Below the pieces are notes generated by a model, which made no database searches, had not been told where the DNA came from, and worked only from the letters and a program-made list of their open reading frames with translations. Below, in pieces: positions 9,316-19,565 of a DNA stretch of 30,356 nt. Position 1 is the first letter of the stretch, and the number at the start of each line of letters is the position of its first letter. This stretch comes from Ectocarpus siliculosus (lineage: Eukaryota > Sar > Phaeophyceae > Ectocarpales > Ectocarpaceae), in the NCBI GenBank assembly GCA_000310025.1, contig FN649743.1:530704-561059 (forward strand), given 5' to 3'. A program made the position numbers and the translations under genes.

Positions 9316-12300
9316 CTGAGAAAAGGGGGCCCGTGAGGGATAATGGGGGGGGGGGCATGATCAACAAAACTCCCTGATTAACATGTTGTCCGTTGTGTGT
9401 GAGAATGAAGGGGAGGGAGGGAGCCTTGCAGGGCGCGTCGCGCGCTTCGTACGGATGCGAGGTCAACGGTCTAACGACTACGGCATGCACGGCTATGAGT
9501 ATGTACATGTACTACACACCCCGTTATACCACACACCAATTAGATCAGTCTCACCTTCAAGCAACCGCAGGTGATGTCCATTGACCTCGCCGAGAAGACG
9601 AGGCTTACCGCCGCCGCTCTTTGCTCTTTGTTGTCGCCCTGGGTATCGTCGGTGGTCGAACCAACACGCAATAGGCAAAAAAAGGGTGGTGGTAGCAAGC
9701 CAACCGAATATTATCAGTCGAGGGTGAAAAACATAGGACGGGACACGTAAAGACAAAAGAATCAAATGTACAGTACCAGGAATGTACCGTAGCGATTCCA
9801 CAAACATTTCCATCCAGGTATACCAAAGAAAAACATGGGAAGCATTCTTCGGCGACGTACCCAACGCCCGGTTCGAAAGACGGTTCCCTCGAACTTTCCA
9901 AAGCCGTTTGAGCGGCAGCGGAAGAGAAAAACTGCTTCTTCTCGAGCCCTAAGCTTAGGTATCTCGCAGCGGGAACGGCATTCCCTCTCATTTAATGGGC
10001 AGGCAGGGTTGCTATGTCCCGACTCCCATCCGTATACCACATGGAGCAGAGGCTCTCTACTGACGAGAGGCCTCGAACTCCCGGGTTTGCTGAACGAGGC
10101 TGATATGACGGCCAAGGGGCCGCCTTTTTTCTCTGTGAGCTAAACCCCCCACAGCAAACGACACTTTTGAGCAAAAAACAAACAACGGAACGATATTACC
10201 CACCCACCCCACGAGGGTAATCTTAATCTTTGTTCTTCCTTCGCTCGCGTGCACCGTCTCTCGACGGTATTCCTCGAGAGACGTCAGGCGTGCAACGACA
10301 CCACCACCACCGAACCCGGCGTGCTCCGTCCCGGTCTGTAGGGATGCGAGGTCAATGGTCTAACGACTACGGCAATGCACGACTATGAGTACCCCCCCCC
10401 TCCCCCCCCCAATATCTGCAGCTGGGGAACCCCCTACGGTTGCGCCTTACCGCCGTGGCCCTGAGAAGCGATGAGGTCGGTCCGTGCGCTGAAAGCCCCC
10501 CTCCAACCTGTTCTCACAAGAATAAAAGAAACGACGAAACACGCGCGCGGCGGCCAACCGACGGGTGAGAAAGCGCCATTTTTGTTGTTCCCATCACTTA
10601 CAAATCAGCGCTCACCGCATTTATGCCTGCTGTAGTGTGACACAAAATAACCCAACCTTCCGCAAACGATTAACTCCCCACATAAAGCACAAGACCACGC
10701 CCGGCGGCAAAATCCGTACACGCCAAAATGGGGCCCAAAACACAAATCCTATTCTCAGATCAAGCAACAGGGCGACGACACATGATACCCTACACACTCC
10801 ACACAGTAGTAACGAACACATCGGCGAGGTTTGCTGTAGGTATGGTCTGAGCGGGGGTGTTGTCTTGTGTCGAATTACCGGACAGGACAGCACCCAGGTG
10901 TCCAAAGTTTGACCGCGCGCCAACTGGGACAACACTGAAGCTAAGCACAGCCGCAACGGCAAGGGCCACGTCTGGCTGTCTCCCTCCCTCTCTCCCTCTC
11001 TCTCTGTATCTCTCTCTCTCTGTATCTCTGTACCTCTTGGCTTGAAAACGGGTGGATGGGGGCGTGCTCATGTTGTGAATGCCTTCTAGCGGTTAGACCA
11101 TTGACCACGCATCCTCGAGAGGACGGAGCGTTGTTACCACAGGACCAATCGCCGCGGGGGCGGCGGGTGGGGGCGAGGAAATTTCCCTTGGGTCTGTATC
11201 TTCTTCCAAAAAACGAGCCTGCGAAACGCCTTCCTTCATTCATGTACAGCAAACCCCTCCAAACAAGAGAGGACTGATCCCATCCCCAAACAAACACAAT
11301 GACGTACCTGCACTAGGCTCGACAAGGGCTCGACGATGTCATCTCCGTCCCCTTCAAAAGACGCCTCCAAATACACGAGGCCCGCCTTTGACTGGCAGTC
11401 GTACCGGAGCCTTCGAGGGGTGCTCGTGCTGATGTAACCCCTCAACGCTGTGGGTGAAGGGCAACGTCGTGGATGGGTGGGGGTTGGCATGACAGGTAAG
11501 ATATTCGGTCTACGGCAGTGGTCCCCGGTCAAAGACCAGAATCCAGAAAACTCACGGCTTTTAAGAACGCCGCAATCAAGGATACCTCCCCACCGAGGAC
11601 TCCTGTTGCTCCTAACCGAACTGCGGCAGTGGTTCCCGCTCAAAGGACACCATAATAAAGGACACTCACGCCTCTGAACAACAGCACGATCAAGGATGCA
11701 TCCCCACCGAGGACTCTTGTTGCTCCTAACCGAACTGCGACAGTCGTCTCCGTTGTAAGGACACCACAATTACGATAACCCCCGCTTTACGGGCGCCAAA
11801 CCTAAGGATGCCCCCCGCTTATAGGACACTCCCGACATAAGGACACTCTCCGCTTCAAGCGCACCATATCCCCCGTTTGAAGAGCGCCACAAAACATACA
11901 GACCGCTCCCCGCTCTGAGGTACACCACAATTAAAGCACAATCCCCGCTCGTTTTGGTCACAATGCTTTCAGAAGCTTCAGCGAAGTACATGCGCGCAAA
12001 GAACGGGGCTGCGAGTGTCGGGGCGTCGGCGACGAGGAAGGGTAGGGTGCCGAATGGCGAAAAGCGCGTCATCGAGATCTCGCGCGTAGATACAACGAGA
12101 GAAGAAGCACTCGCACTGCCACCACCGCCGACGACTAACAAAAACAACAACAAAAACAACTCCAATCGCCACTAAAATAGCTGTTGCAGCGCAAAAATTC
12201 AAAAGAGTGCCCGGCAAAATAACAAACAAACATTTGCCGCTGCCGTCGCAAACAAACCAACAATCATCACCTAGCAAGGCACCCGCCACAACAGAACACC

Positions 12301-12586
12301 AACCAACTCACACAAGTCGTGGTAGGTGACGTGCACGCCGCCCAGCAGGTCTTCCTCGAGCTTGGCCTTCGTCTTGGCGTCGAGCTTCGGCAAGCGGCCG
12401 AACCCAGCCCCGTCCACCTCGTCCTCCCCGCCGCCACTACCGCCGCGCCCCCGACCTCGCCGCCCGGTTTTCTTGGGAGCGTCGTACGCACCTTCACGGG
12501 CCATGGAGATGTTTCGCCCTTGAAGGGCCATGGCTATTCTCGGGTTTCCCTTAAACGACTTCTGGAGCCTGTTAGTTATGGTCCCG

Positions 12587-12620
<34 letters not shown>

Positions 12621-14480
12621 GGTAAGGAAAAATTTTTTTGGGGGGGGAAAAAGAGGAAAAAAATGGCCCCCCCAAAATTTTTGGGGGGGGGTTGATTTTT
12701 TTTGTTTTTTTTTGAAAAAAAAAAAANNNNNNNNNNNNNNNNNNNNNNNNNNNNNNNNNNNNNNNNNNNNNNNNNNNNNNNNNNNNNNNNNNNNNNNNNN
12801 NNNNNNNNNNNNNNNNNNNNNNNNNNNNNNNNNNNNNNNNNNNNNNNNNNNNNNNNNNNNNNNNNNNNNNNNNNNNNNNNNNNNNNNNNNNNNNNNNNNN
12901 NNNNNNNNNNNNNNNNNNNNNNNNNNNNNNNNNNNNNNNNNNNNNNNNNNNNNNNNNNNNNNNNNNNNNNNNNNNNNNNNNNNNNNNNNNNNNNNNNNNN
13001 NNNNNNNNNNNNNNNNNTGTGTGTTTTGTTGGGGGGGGGGGGGAGAGAGGCAGACAGAGAAAGACAAACATAGATATATGCCGGTGAACCAACGGGCTGG
13101 CGCAGACCCTGAAACACAAAAAAGGACACAAGCAACGAACGCACGGCGCACCACCAAAACCCGCCAGCCTGACTGCTGCTTACGTCCGCACGACCAACAA
13201 AATCGACTCTCACATGGCGACAGACCACTTCGCAGCGATCCACTCCCCCAGCTGGTCGCACTCGGCCTTGCTGGCGAACGTCATGTCGACGGCCTCGTTC
13301 TTGTGCACAAGGCTGAGACTCCGCTCGAGGATTTCCTTTTTCATCTTCTCGTTGCCTGTATGCACGCACACCCAAGGTTTGTTTCAGTAAGCAGCGTAGA
13401 ACCAAGCGCGGGGCATGCCGTTACCGCAAAGCTTGAAGGCTGAGTGCAGCGAACAACCAAGGCGTGGCGTGCCGTTCCCGAAAAGCTTTTAGGATTGAGC
13501 AGCACAGAAGTAAGGCGTGGTGCATAGAGCCAAGGCGTGGCAGGCCGTTACCAAAAACTGGTAATACTCGTACTATACGTGTACTACCAAATATACTTTA
13601 AGCAGCAGTAGCAACAAGAACAAGCAGCAACACGAAATCAACAGAGGCAACATGCAAGCAAACTGCAACAAAAGAAGGTGGCAAAACAAGCAATCAACGG
13701 ACAGACTCACCCTTGGAAAGGTGCTTCACAGAGCGCAGCAGGAAGGACGTGTGGGTGGAGCTGGAGCGCTCGAGCTCTCCCACCTTAAACACGTGCCGAA
13801 ACTCCCGCTTCACGAGCCCGAACAGGTTCGAACTAAAAGGCGAAGAACGCCGAGCGAGCGAGCGAGCGAGTGAGCCCAAAACAAGTTCGCGCGTGTGTGT
13901 TTGACGCAAAGAAACCAGATGGTGGAAGAGGACGACGACGAGAAGAAGCAAAGAGGCGGCGGGGTCGGGTGCGAACGCGGGAACAAATGCAAAACAATTA
14001 ACAAAAAAATACAGACCGCGTCATCAGTCGCGAACCTGGGATGAGAAAAAACCTCGGGGCGAAAACACAACGACAGTTGAAAAGCCTGGCCATACGAACA
14101 CGTGCTCAGAGAATTATCCTAAACTACATAAATAAGACCTATGTATGTAGTCGCTGTTCGGGGTAACCTAACCCACAGACAGAGGAAATGAGAAACGAGT
14201 AGCCTCGGTCCCCAAAATCAGACGTTTCTAACCAACAAACGAAAACGAAAACCACCACGCGCACAGGTGAGAGTTGGTCTCAATTTCGTTCTCTCTCTGT
14301 GGAAACAACAAAAGGAAACGAAAGACAAAGGGGGGGGGGAGGGGGGGATCCGTGTGTTCCTCCTCACCCATGAGCCTGCACAACGATCTGCATATCCCCT
14401 CCCGGAAGCTTCTCCAGACCGATGTTGCCGTCCGCCACTTTTCCCGAGCTCACGTGGAGCTTCACCCTGACGGGCTTGTC
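6889..14480 (-). CDS. Putative PH-like domain protein with very long disordered C-terminal tail (6 exons seen; 5' end uncertain)
   Basis: Exons on the minus strand: 14480-14368, 13832-13711, 13355-13214, 12568-12312, 11447-11308, 9315-6889. Donors are GTGAGG, GTGAGT, GTGAGA, GTGAGT and GTACGT. Every junction keeps frame: GG|T, G|GC, AT|G, T|CG, then phase 0. The visible CDS is 3201 nt (1066 aa to a TAG). Residues about 1-126 resemble a pleckstrin-homology fold, with strands VRVKLHV and MQIVVQAHG, then SLSLVHKNEAVDMTFASKAE and the closing Trp helix LGEWIAAKWSVAM. PH domains usually bind phosphoinositides or proteins, but this call rests on pattern only. A basic linker (about 150-175), a helical segment LDAKTKAKLEEDLL and DAHELVLYFSELKGF follow. 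Residues about 280-1066 are Gly/Ser/Pro/Arg/Gln-rich with many RSP and SP sites. The family is not recognised. The start exon may lie upstream (see 15693-15725). Confidence 0.7.
9435..9510 (+). mobile_element. LINE 3'-tail fragment
   Basis: Contains GGATGCGAGGTCAACGGTC followed by TAACGACTACGGCATGCACG and a GAGTATGTAC end. It matches the tail of the 27-kb LINE fragment but lacks the oligo-C run. It lies in the last intron of the PH-like gene. Confidence 0.7.
10300..10410 (+). mobile_element. LINE 3'-tail fragment with oligo-C end
   Basis: CGGCGTGCTCCGTCCCGGTC, then GGATGCGAGGTCAATGGTC, TAACGACTACGGCAATGCAC, GAGTA and a run of about 19 C broken by one T. It has the same order as the copies at 26930-27036 and 27840-27925. 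Confidence 0.8.
11055..11175 (-). mobile_element. LINE 3'-tail fragment (inverted)
   Basis: The reverse complement reads GGTAACAACGCTCCGTCCTC, CGAGGATGCGTGGTCAATGG, TCTAACCGCT, then GAGCACGCCCCCATCC. This is the closest match to the tail of the LINE fragment at 27830-27925. It lies in an intron of the PH-like gene. Confidence 0.75.
11505..11770. repeat. Tandem repeat, 114-bp period
   Basis: The block CACCGAGGACTC.TGTTGCTC + CTAACCGAACTGCG.CAGT recurs at 11591 and 11705, a spacing of 114 bases, each followed by a related AAGGACACCA.AAT segment. Down to about 11950, shorter degenerate units of the form CCCCGCTT.. AGGACACC continue. The whole array lies in the intron between 11447 and 12312 of the PH-like gene. 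Confidence 0.75.
12590..13041. other. Assembly gap with low-quality flanks
   Basis: N run from about 12727 to 13017. The flanks are dominated by stuttered homopolymers: 28 G at 12592-12619, T/G/A runs up to 12726, and about 13 G after the gap. These look like sequencing artefacts around a difficult G-rich tract. The gap falls in the intron between exons 13355-13214 and 12568-12312, so no coding sequence of the PH-like gene appears to be lost. Confidence 0.85.
13402..13562. repeat. Short tandem repeat, about 55-73 bp units
   Basis: Units beginning CCAAGGCGTGGC.TGCCGTTA at 13402, 13457 and 13530, the first two followed by CGAAAAGCTT-type sequence and a GAGC/GTGCAGC segment. They lie in an intron of the PH-like gene. 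Confidence 0.65.
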
Positions 14481-15692
14481 CTGAACCAGGGACACGAAGC
14501 GGAGGAAGGGCGGGGTGCAGAGAAAGCGAGGGCGACCGACTTACAGCAGTACGAATTTTTCCACGCAATCATCGCCAACGCGAAAGCAACTGGCAGGGTT
14601 GTTTCAAGGCTGAGTCCGACGAGGGTGCCAACCACAGGGACGACAGAACGAAAAATCACTAGTCGACGCAGGTTTTCCGAAGTAAGCAAACATACTGGAC
14701 AAAGCATAGAACCGGCTGAGTTGAGGTTAGGGTTACGGTCTGCGTGTCCCCTCCCTGGCCTTTTTGGCGATAAACTTGCTTTCTTTGCGTGGGCAGTCCA
14801 GAGAAATAACTGGTGCGTGTTGGATGGAAGTTCGAGATCGAAGTGGTGTTAAAAAATCCAGAGAGGTTGAGGTTGGAAACATCCTTCGAAGACAAAACCG
14901 GTGAGGGTAGCACCACCATCGTAGCACCTTGTGCGATAGAGAGAGGTCTTGTCTTGAGAAGAGAGATTGGGTTTTGAAGCGACGGTCTACACGTCTTCGG
15001 GCAACCCCGCAATTTTGCTGTTCTTTTATTCATATTATAAAAGAAAGAAAATTCGACGACAATTATCTTTTCTTTCATACTAAAATGAAAGAAAATTCAA
15101 TTTCGACGAAACGATCATAAGAGTATCCATCAACACCCTCTCCGACAAAAACTGTCAAAAGGTAAGTGGCTTGAGTCAAGAAATGTATGTCAACGAACGC
15201 GAGGCGGAAACGTCAACTCGTGTCAGAAGCGCCTCGAGAACAGCAACAGCATAAGCAGCAGAAACAACAAAATACGGACTGCTGTTGTGCTGCCGCCGCC
15301 CTGCTTACGTGTTCGTGTGTGTGTTTTGCTACCTGACGCACGCCTGTTCTGTTTAGATGCCAACTATTGCCCCGACGAACCGAGGGCAAATTTATCGAAT
15401 GTATCGAATCATGACCATTTTTCCGGGCCAGCATACCATGTGTGTTTTTCGTTCAACTATTCATGGGCAATACATAAAAGTGGGCATGTGTATTTCCACC
15501 CTCCTTGTCGGACAAAAGTGGGCACAAACTCCACAAATATTTCGCTTCGCGGAGACCGCTCGCGAGATGGCCCAACCACTCAACCTCTCATCCGGACGGA
15601 CGTCTCGGAAACGCAGCCAAGGCTGATGCGCAGCATGGATCATCAGCTCCTTCACAACAAGCTTTCGGGCTCGTCTTCAGCCCAACCTTTAC

Positions 15693-15725
15693 CGCGTCGC
15701 ACAAGGCCTCAACGGAGGTTGCCAT
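15693..15725 (-). CDS. Possible first exon of the PH-like gene (weak)
   Basis: An ATG at 15725 with A at -3 and G at +4 opens a frame coding MATSVEALCDA. A GTAAAG donor follows at 15692 in phase 0, the phase needed by the acceptor before 14480. Nothing else between 14.5 and 15.7 kb looks like an exon of this gene. The frame runs on for about 34 more codons, so the donor choice is arbitrary. This is a suggestion only. Confidence 0.25.
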
Positions 15726-16007
15726 ATTTTGTCCCCGACACTACTTACTTCAATCACCCACGACGGACCGAGAGACGGGGTGGGTATTACCTTTCCCACT
15801 TCTGTCAATTCCCTTTGTTGGGCAGGAGGACACAAGATTGCAAGAGCTGAAGAACGACTGGAAAGGGGTGTCGTGTTTGTTGACAACAGTGTTTTTTCGT
15901 TTTGTTGGGCAAGGCGCATCGGCAGCCGACACCGGGACTGCATGCTGTCCGTGCCAGAGAGAGACAGAGGGAGATGGACAGGAGAGAGACGGAGTGAGAT
16001 AGACAGG

Positions 16008-16045
<38 letters not shown>

Positions 16046-17200
16046 CTGGATTCTCATCAGAACGAGCAGCACAGCAGCAGAACTTGACAGCCGCAGTCTT
16101 GCGGGAAAACTCCTGCGTTGCCGTATGTAGCAGAGTCAGCCTTACACAGAAAAATTATAGTATAAAATTCTACACCCAGGTACCAACTTGGTGGTGGCAA
16201 AGTAACTCGTTGATATTTTCCAGCAGCCTGCGTCACTGAAAAACAGCCCCCCCCCCTCTTTCGAACGGTCAAGTCAACCCTAGCCTTGAGCCTTCCCAGA
16301 ACACCAGACGGGCTTCTAGTCCTCTCTGGGGTCTGGCAGGTCCGGGGCGGGGAAACCGCTAGCCCGACGCAATGCTATTGCGAAACGAAGACCGGGGAGG
16401 GGGCACGCGAACCCTAACTTAACCCTAACCCCGACTAAGTCGATTCTATACTTTATCCAAGTATGTTTTGCTTACTTGAAAAAACCTGCGCAGTCTACTG
16501 GGACGGCCCGAGGGTACCCACCAACCACAAAAAAATAGAAGCTTAGTGGCCCGAAACAAGAGCGGATTCCAACAAGCTAGATGTGGCAAAAAGCACAGGC
16601 AGTGGCTCCCCTGGTGCCATGGGTCACTGCTGATGTATCCCTTATCCATGGATGAAGATTACTTCGTTGTGGTAAAAAAACAAAAAACATACTAAGAGAG
16701 AGAAAAAGAGCCGGGTCGCCGCTTGGGGGATCGTAGAAACACAGGTACTATTTATTTAGTGTTATGGAGACATCTCCGCCGTGGGCTCATTGCTTATTTG
16801 TCCTGGACTCGTTGTCTATGGATGTAGAGATGGATTCAATGTGCTCAAAAAGAAGACAAAAAATGAGACAGGTTGTTTAACACGAAGACATGCAAACACA
16901 CCAAATGAGTATGTACGTCGCACCAAATGCGGCACCTGCTGTAAGAACGTGACAACGCGTGACGTGGTATCTTGCGAAGAAAGCCTACTTCTATTTATTG
17001 ACCACCAACAAGACTGTAGTTTTACCTACATCTCGAACGGGTATTTCGTATTTCTGTGAGGTTATGAATACTACGTCGACCTCACCTCTCTTGCCGCTCA
17101 TCTCTCGTACGAGTCACACGCGAAGAGCGACGCGGCTCGTCCTGACCAGAGGCCAACATGAATAATTGCAGCATTTTATAGTACAACAATACTGCTGTAG
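15726..17200. other. Non-coding stretch with (GA)n
   Basis: A GA microsatellite lies at about 16013-16041 and a short CCCTAA-like stretch (CCCTAACTTAACCCTAACCCC) at about 16412-16432. No frame shows codon structure or splice-linked motifs. Confidence 0.4.
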
Positions 17201-17204
17201 GCGC

Positions 17205-17325
17205 GTGTAGTGGGGGGTATACTCGTCATGTAAACGCATGCCGTACTCGTTGGACCGTTGGCCTCGCATGCCGGGACGGAGGAGCGATGCGTCGGGTTTT
17301 CGCCGGCCCAGGCTACAAATACGTT
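17205..17325 (-). mobile_element. LINE 3'-tail fragment (inverted)
   Basis: The reverse complement reads CCGGCGAAAACCCGACGCAT, CGCTCCTCCGTCCCGGCATG, CGAGGCCAACGGTCCAACGA, GTACGGCATGCGTTTAC, GAGTATACCCCCC. It has the same segment order as other copies but is more diverged. Confidence 0.7.
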
Positions 17326-17329
17326 TGAC

Positions 17330-18075
17330 AAGGATGACCCAGAAGCTGGCCAGTATCCTTGCGTTTGTCGTGAGAAAACCCAGTTACGCCATGGGTTGAT
17401 TTGATTGGGCATGTCCCGGCCAACCAAACAGTTGACATTCGGCAGGCCTCAGCGGGCGGGGGCGTGGGGGCCCGTTGACGCCGGTCGAATATAGAGGCGG
17501 CACAGCCGTCGGGGAAATTGCTTGGCAACCACGGACTGACTTGTTACGTTGCTGTTGTTGTTGTTGTTGTTGATGTTGATGTTGTTGATGATGCTGCTGC
17601 GTATGCGAAAAAATGTTTAGGGCACATAATGTTTGCCGTAGCCGCACCAGCAGGGGCACACAGCCCACAACAAGCAAGCGATCTCGACGAGGTTTTGCCG
17701 TGAGATGAAAAAATGGTCGTGTTTTGGTTGTCAGTTCCGTTAAATAAATGTGTGTTTGTTCATTTGTATGATACAGCAGCAGTACGCCTTTATATCACCT
17801 TTAAGAAGTACAATTTTTTCATGTACCAGCAGGGGTCACCCAGGAGCAGGATGGCGGCACGGGAGCTTTTTCTCCGCCCCCCTTTTGTGGGCGCTTTTTC
17901 CTGGTGATGGCTGCAATAAAATATAGTATAGTATGTATACCTTTAGTACCGCGAGAAGGATTCAGCCGTCCCCCTCCCTCGTCGACGGTGAAAACTCCGA
18001 ATTTTTTTCGTGCACACGAAACGAAATGTACGCGAAACGAAATTGCCGCTTTGCCCCGTTACCATATGTACTACC
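17330..18075. other. Non-coding stretch, no gene recognised
   Basis: Contains a TTG/TTGATG trinucleotide tract (about 17550-17590). Short open frames have no support. Confidence 0.35.
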
Positions 18076-18080
18076 GGCAG

Positions 18081-18155
18081 AACAGAATTAGACGGCTCTG
18101 CCGCTGGTGGACTCACGTACATGAACAGAAATAGACGGCTCTGCCGCTGGCGGAC
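18081..18155. repeat. 43-bp direct duplication
   Basis: AACAGAA.TAGACGGCTCTGCC followed by GCTGG.GGAC occurs at 18081 and again at 18124, immediately left of the MITE at 18157. Confidence 0.75.
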
Positions 18156-18156
18156 C

Positions 18157-18377
18157 TACCGTATATGACACAAGATAACACACCCCCTGGACCGATTTTC
18201 AAAGCTCGATTACTCCACGACGAAGAGGATGCATAAATGAAACAATACGTTTTCGAACAGCTCTCGACGAGACGGTTCCAACGCCGCCGTTTTCGGCGCT
18301 GTGACTCTTCCTGCTGTTGAGAAATCGAGCTTTGAAAATCGGCCAAGGGGGTGTGTTATCTTGTGTCATATACGGTA
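18157..18377. mobile_element. MITE copy 2 (intact, long TIRs, TA target duplication)
   Basis: The left end CCGTATATGACACAAGATAA, CACACCCCCTGG, CGATTTTCAAAGCTCGATT is repeated almost perfectly inverted at the right end (about 18330-18375). TA flanks both sides (18157-18158 and 18376-18377). The size is about 217 bp with no ORF. TIRs of about 55 bp would fold the whole single strand into a hairpin. This is the best-preserved family member in the window. Confidence 0.9.
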
Positions 18378-18653
18378 TGTACATACCGTATGCATACAAC
18401 AGCGGAGTGTCTTGACGGAGGCAGCCCACTTACTGCTGCTGTGCGGTTTGACCAATGGCAGCAAGCAAGGGCAGCGGGAAAATAACAACACGACAACGTT
18501 TGTGTTTGTGGTCTCGAGGACGAGATAATTTCACCCGAACGAAAGGGCGTCTCTTCATCATGGACGTAGATTACTCATGTAGACTACTGTATCGGTACAC
18601 AAATGGGTACATTTTCACTTTTTGTGTATTTTCTCGTACATTTATATTTTGTC

Positions 18654-18654
<1 letters not shown>

Positions 18655-18692
<38 letters not shown>
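18655..18692. repeat. (GA)n microsatellite
   Basis: About 18 uninterrupted GA units, followed by GAGAGACC. Confidence 0.9.
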
Positions 18693-18698
<6 letters not shown>

Positions 18699-19127
18699 CC
18701 GCTGTGGGCGAGGGAGAGAGTTACTGATTTAGTTGGGCTTCAAAAAAGGCGGCATCCAGCAGTCTACATGTAAAATGCATACGTCTATGCTCAAACTGGG
18801 TCTGATGTGCTACTGTAGAGGTGGTTGCTTGAGACACACAGGTTCGTGCGCTACCCACCAGCACACCGGGACGATACTCTACTGCTGTAGCAGCAGCGGG
18901 CATTTCCAGCGGGTTAGGGGCCAATCCCCCCGGGCGCTACCCCTGAACTGGTTCTCGATCCGATCCGCCGCAGGCACGGCGTAAGGTTAGCGAACATGCG
19001 CTCATCGTACGTACATACCCCAGTAGTAGAGGTGGTGCGTGATGTCAAATAGCGTACTATTAAGTGAGACTTGTTTGTTCCAATGGCGGATCAAAGGCTC
19101 TACCTGTCTCTGTTTGTGTGTGTACAG

Positions 19128-19240
19128 TCCGATTCTTCATGCTAACGCCGACTACAGGCCCAAGGCAGCAGCACCGGTGGCAAGGAAACAAAGCATTCAC
19201 CCGGTCATGGTGTCCGACCTGACGCGAGAGGCGCTACAGG
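19128..19240 (+). CDS. Candidate internal exon, unassigned (weak)
   Basis: Acceptor GTGTGTGTACAG before 19128 and donor GTGAGA at 19241 enclose a frame coding SPILHANADYRPKAAAP then VARKQSIHPVMVSDLTREAL, with good third-position GC. No flanking exon in matching phase could be found, so it may be chance or part of a degraded gene. The product is not recognised. Confidence 0.25.
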
Positions 19241-19326
19241 GTGAGAGAAAAAGACCAGAGGGGGGACGGGGCTCTATTCGTTAACAGTGCCACAAAACAA
19301 AAAGTACGAAACTATGATTCACCCAC

Positions 19327-19508
19327 CGCCTTCCTCCACATCAGCTTGCTGCGGGAAAAAAAGGCTTGCAAACTTCCCACACCTCTCTCCCTCTTTGCCT
19401 TCTCCATCTCTCTCTCACCATGAGGCGCTGGGAGTAAACTTTACACGCTTGGACGACATCGCTCGGCGCCCCTGATCGTTGCTGTGCCAGCTGCTTCCGG
19501 CGCTCCAT
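19327..19508 (-). CDS. Candidate small gene start, unassigned (weak)
   Basis: An ATG at 19508 in good context (A at -3, G at +4) opens 30 codons (MERRKQLAQQRSGAPSDVVQ, then ACKVYSQRLM) ending at a GTGAGA donor at 19418 in phase 0. A strong acceptor (TTTTTTTCCCGCAG) before 19348 would add QADVEEGG and then reach a TGA if not spliced again. A CAG microsatellite lies just upstream, as a 5' UTR would. No family is recognised. The opposite strand has a competing candidate nearby. Confidence 0.28.
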
Positions 19509-19526
19509 CGTGCCTGCTGTGTGCTC

Positions 19527-19565
19527 TGCGCCGCTGCTGCTGCTGCTGCTGCTGCTGCTGCGTCC
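19527..19565. repeat. (CTG)n microsatellite
   Basis: Nine to ten consecutive GCT/CTG units (about 19532-19561). Confidence 0.9.

Noticed and set aside
12271-13443. Long frames crossing the N block
   Set aside because: Undefined codons across the gap make them artefacts; the real exons on either side are separate and linked by consensus splice sites.
14659-15078. Minus-strand frame of 139 codons upstream of the PH-like gene
   Set aside because: AT-rich with intron-like composition, no motif, and no phase-compatible splice sites to neighbouring exons.
16405-16435. Telomere-like CCCTAA repeats
   Set aside because: Only two to three imperfect units; too short to claim an interstitial telomere.
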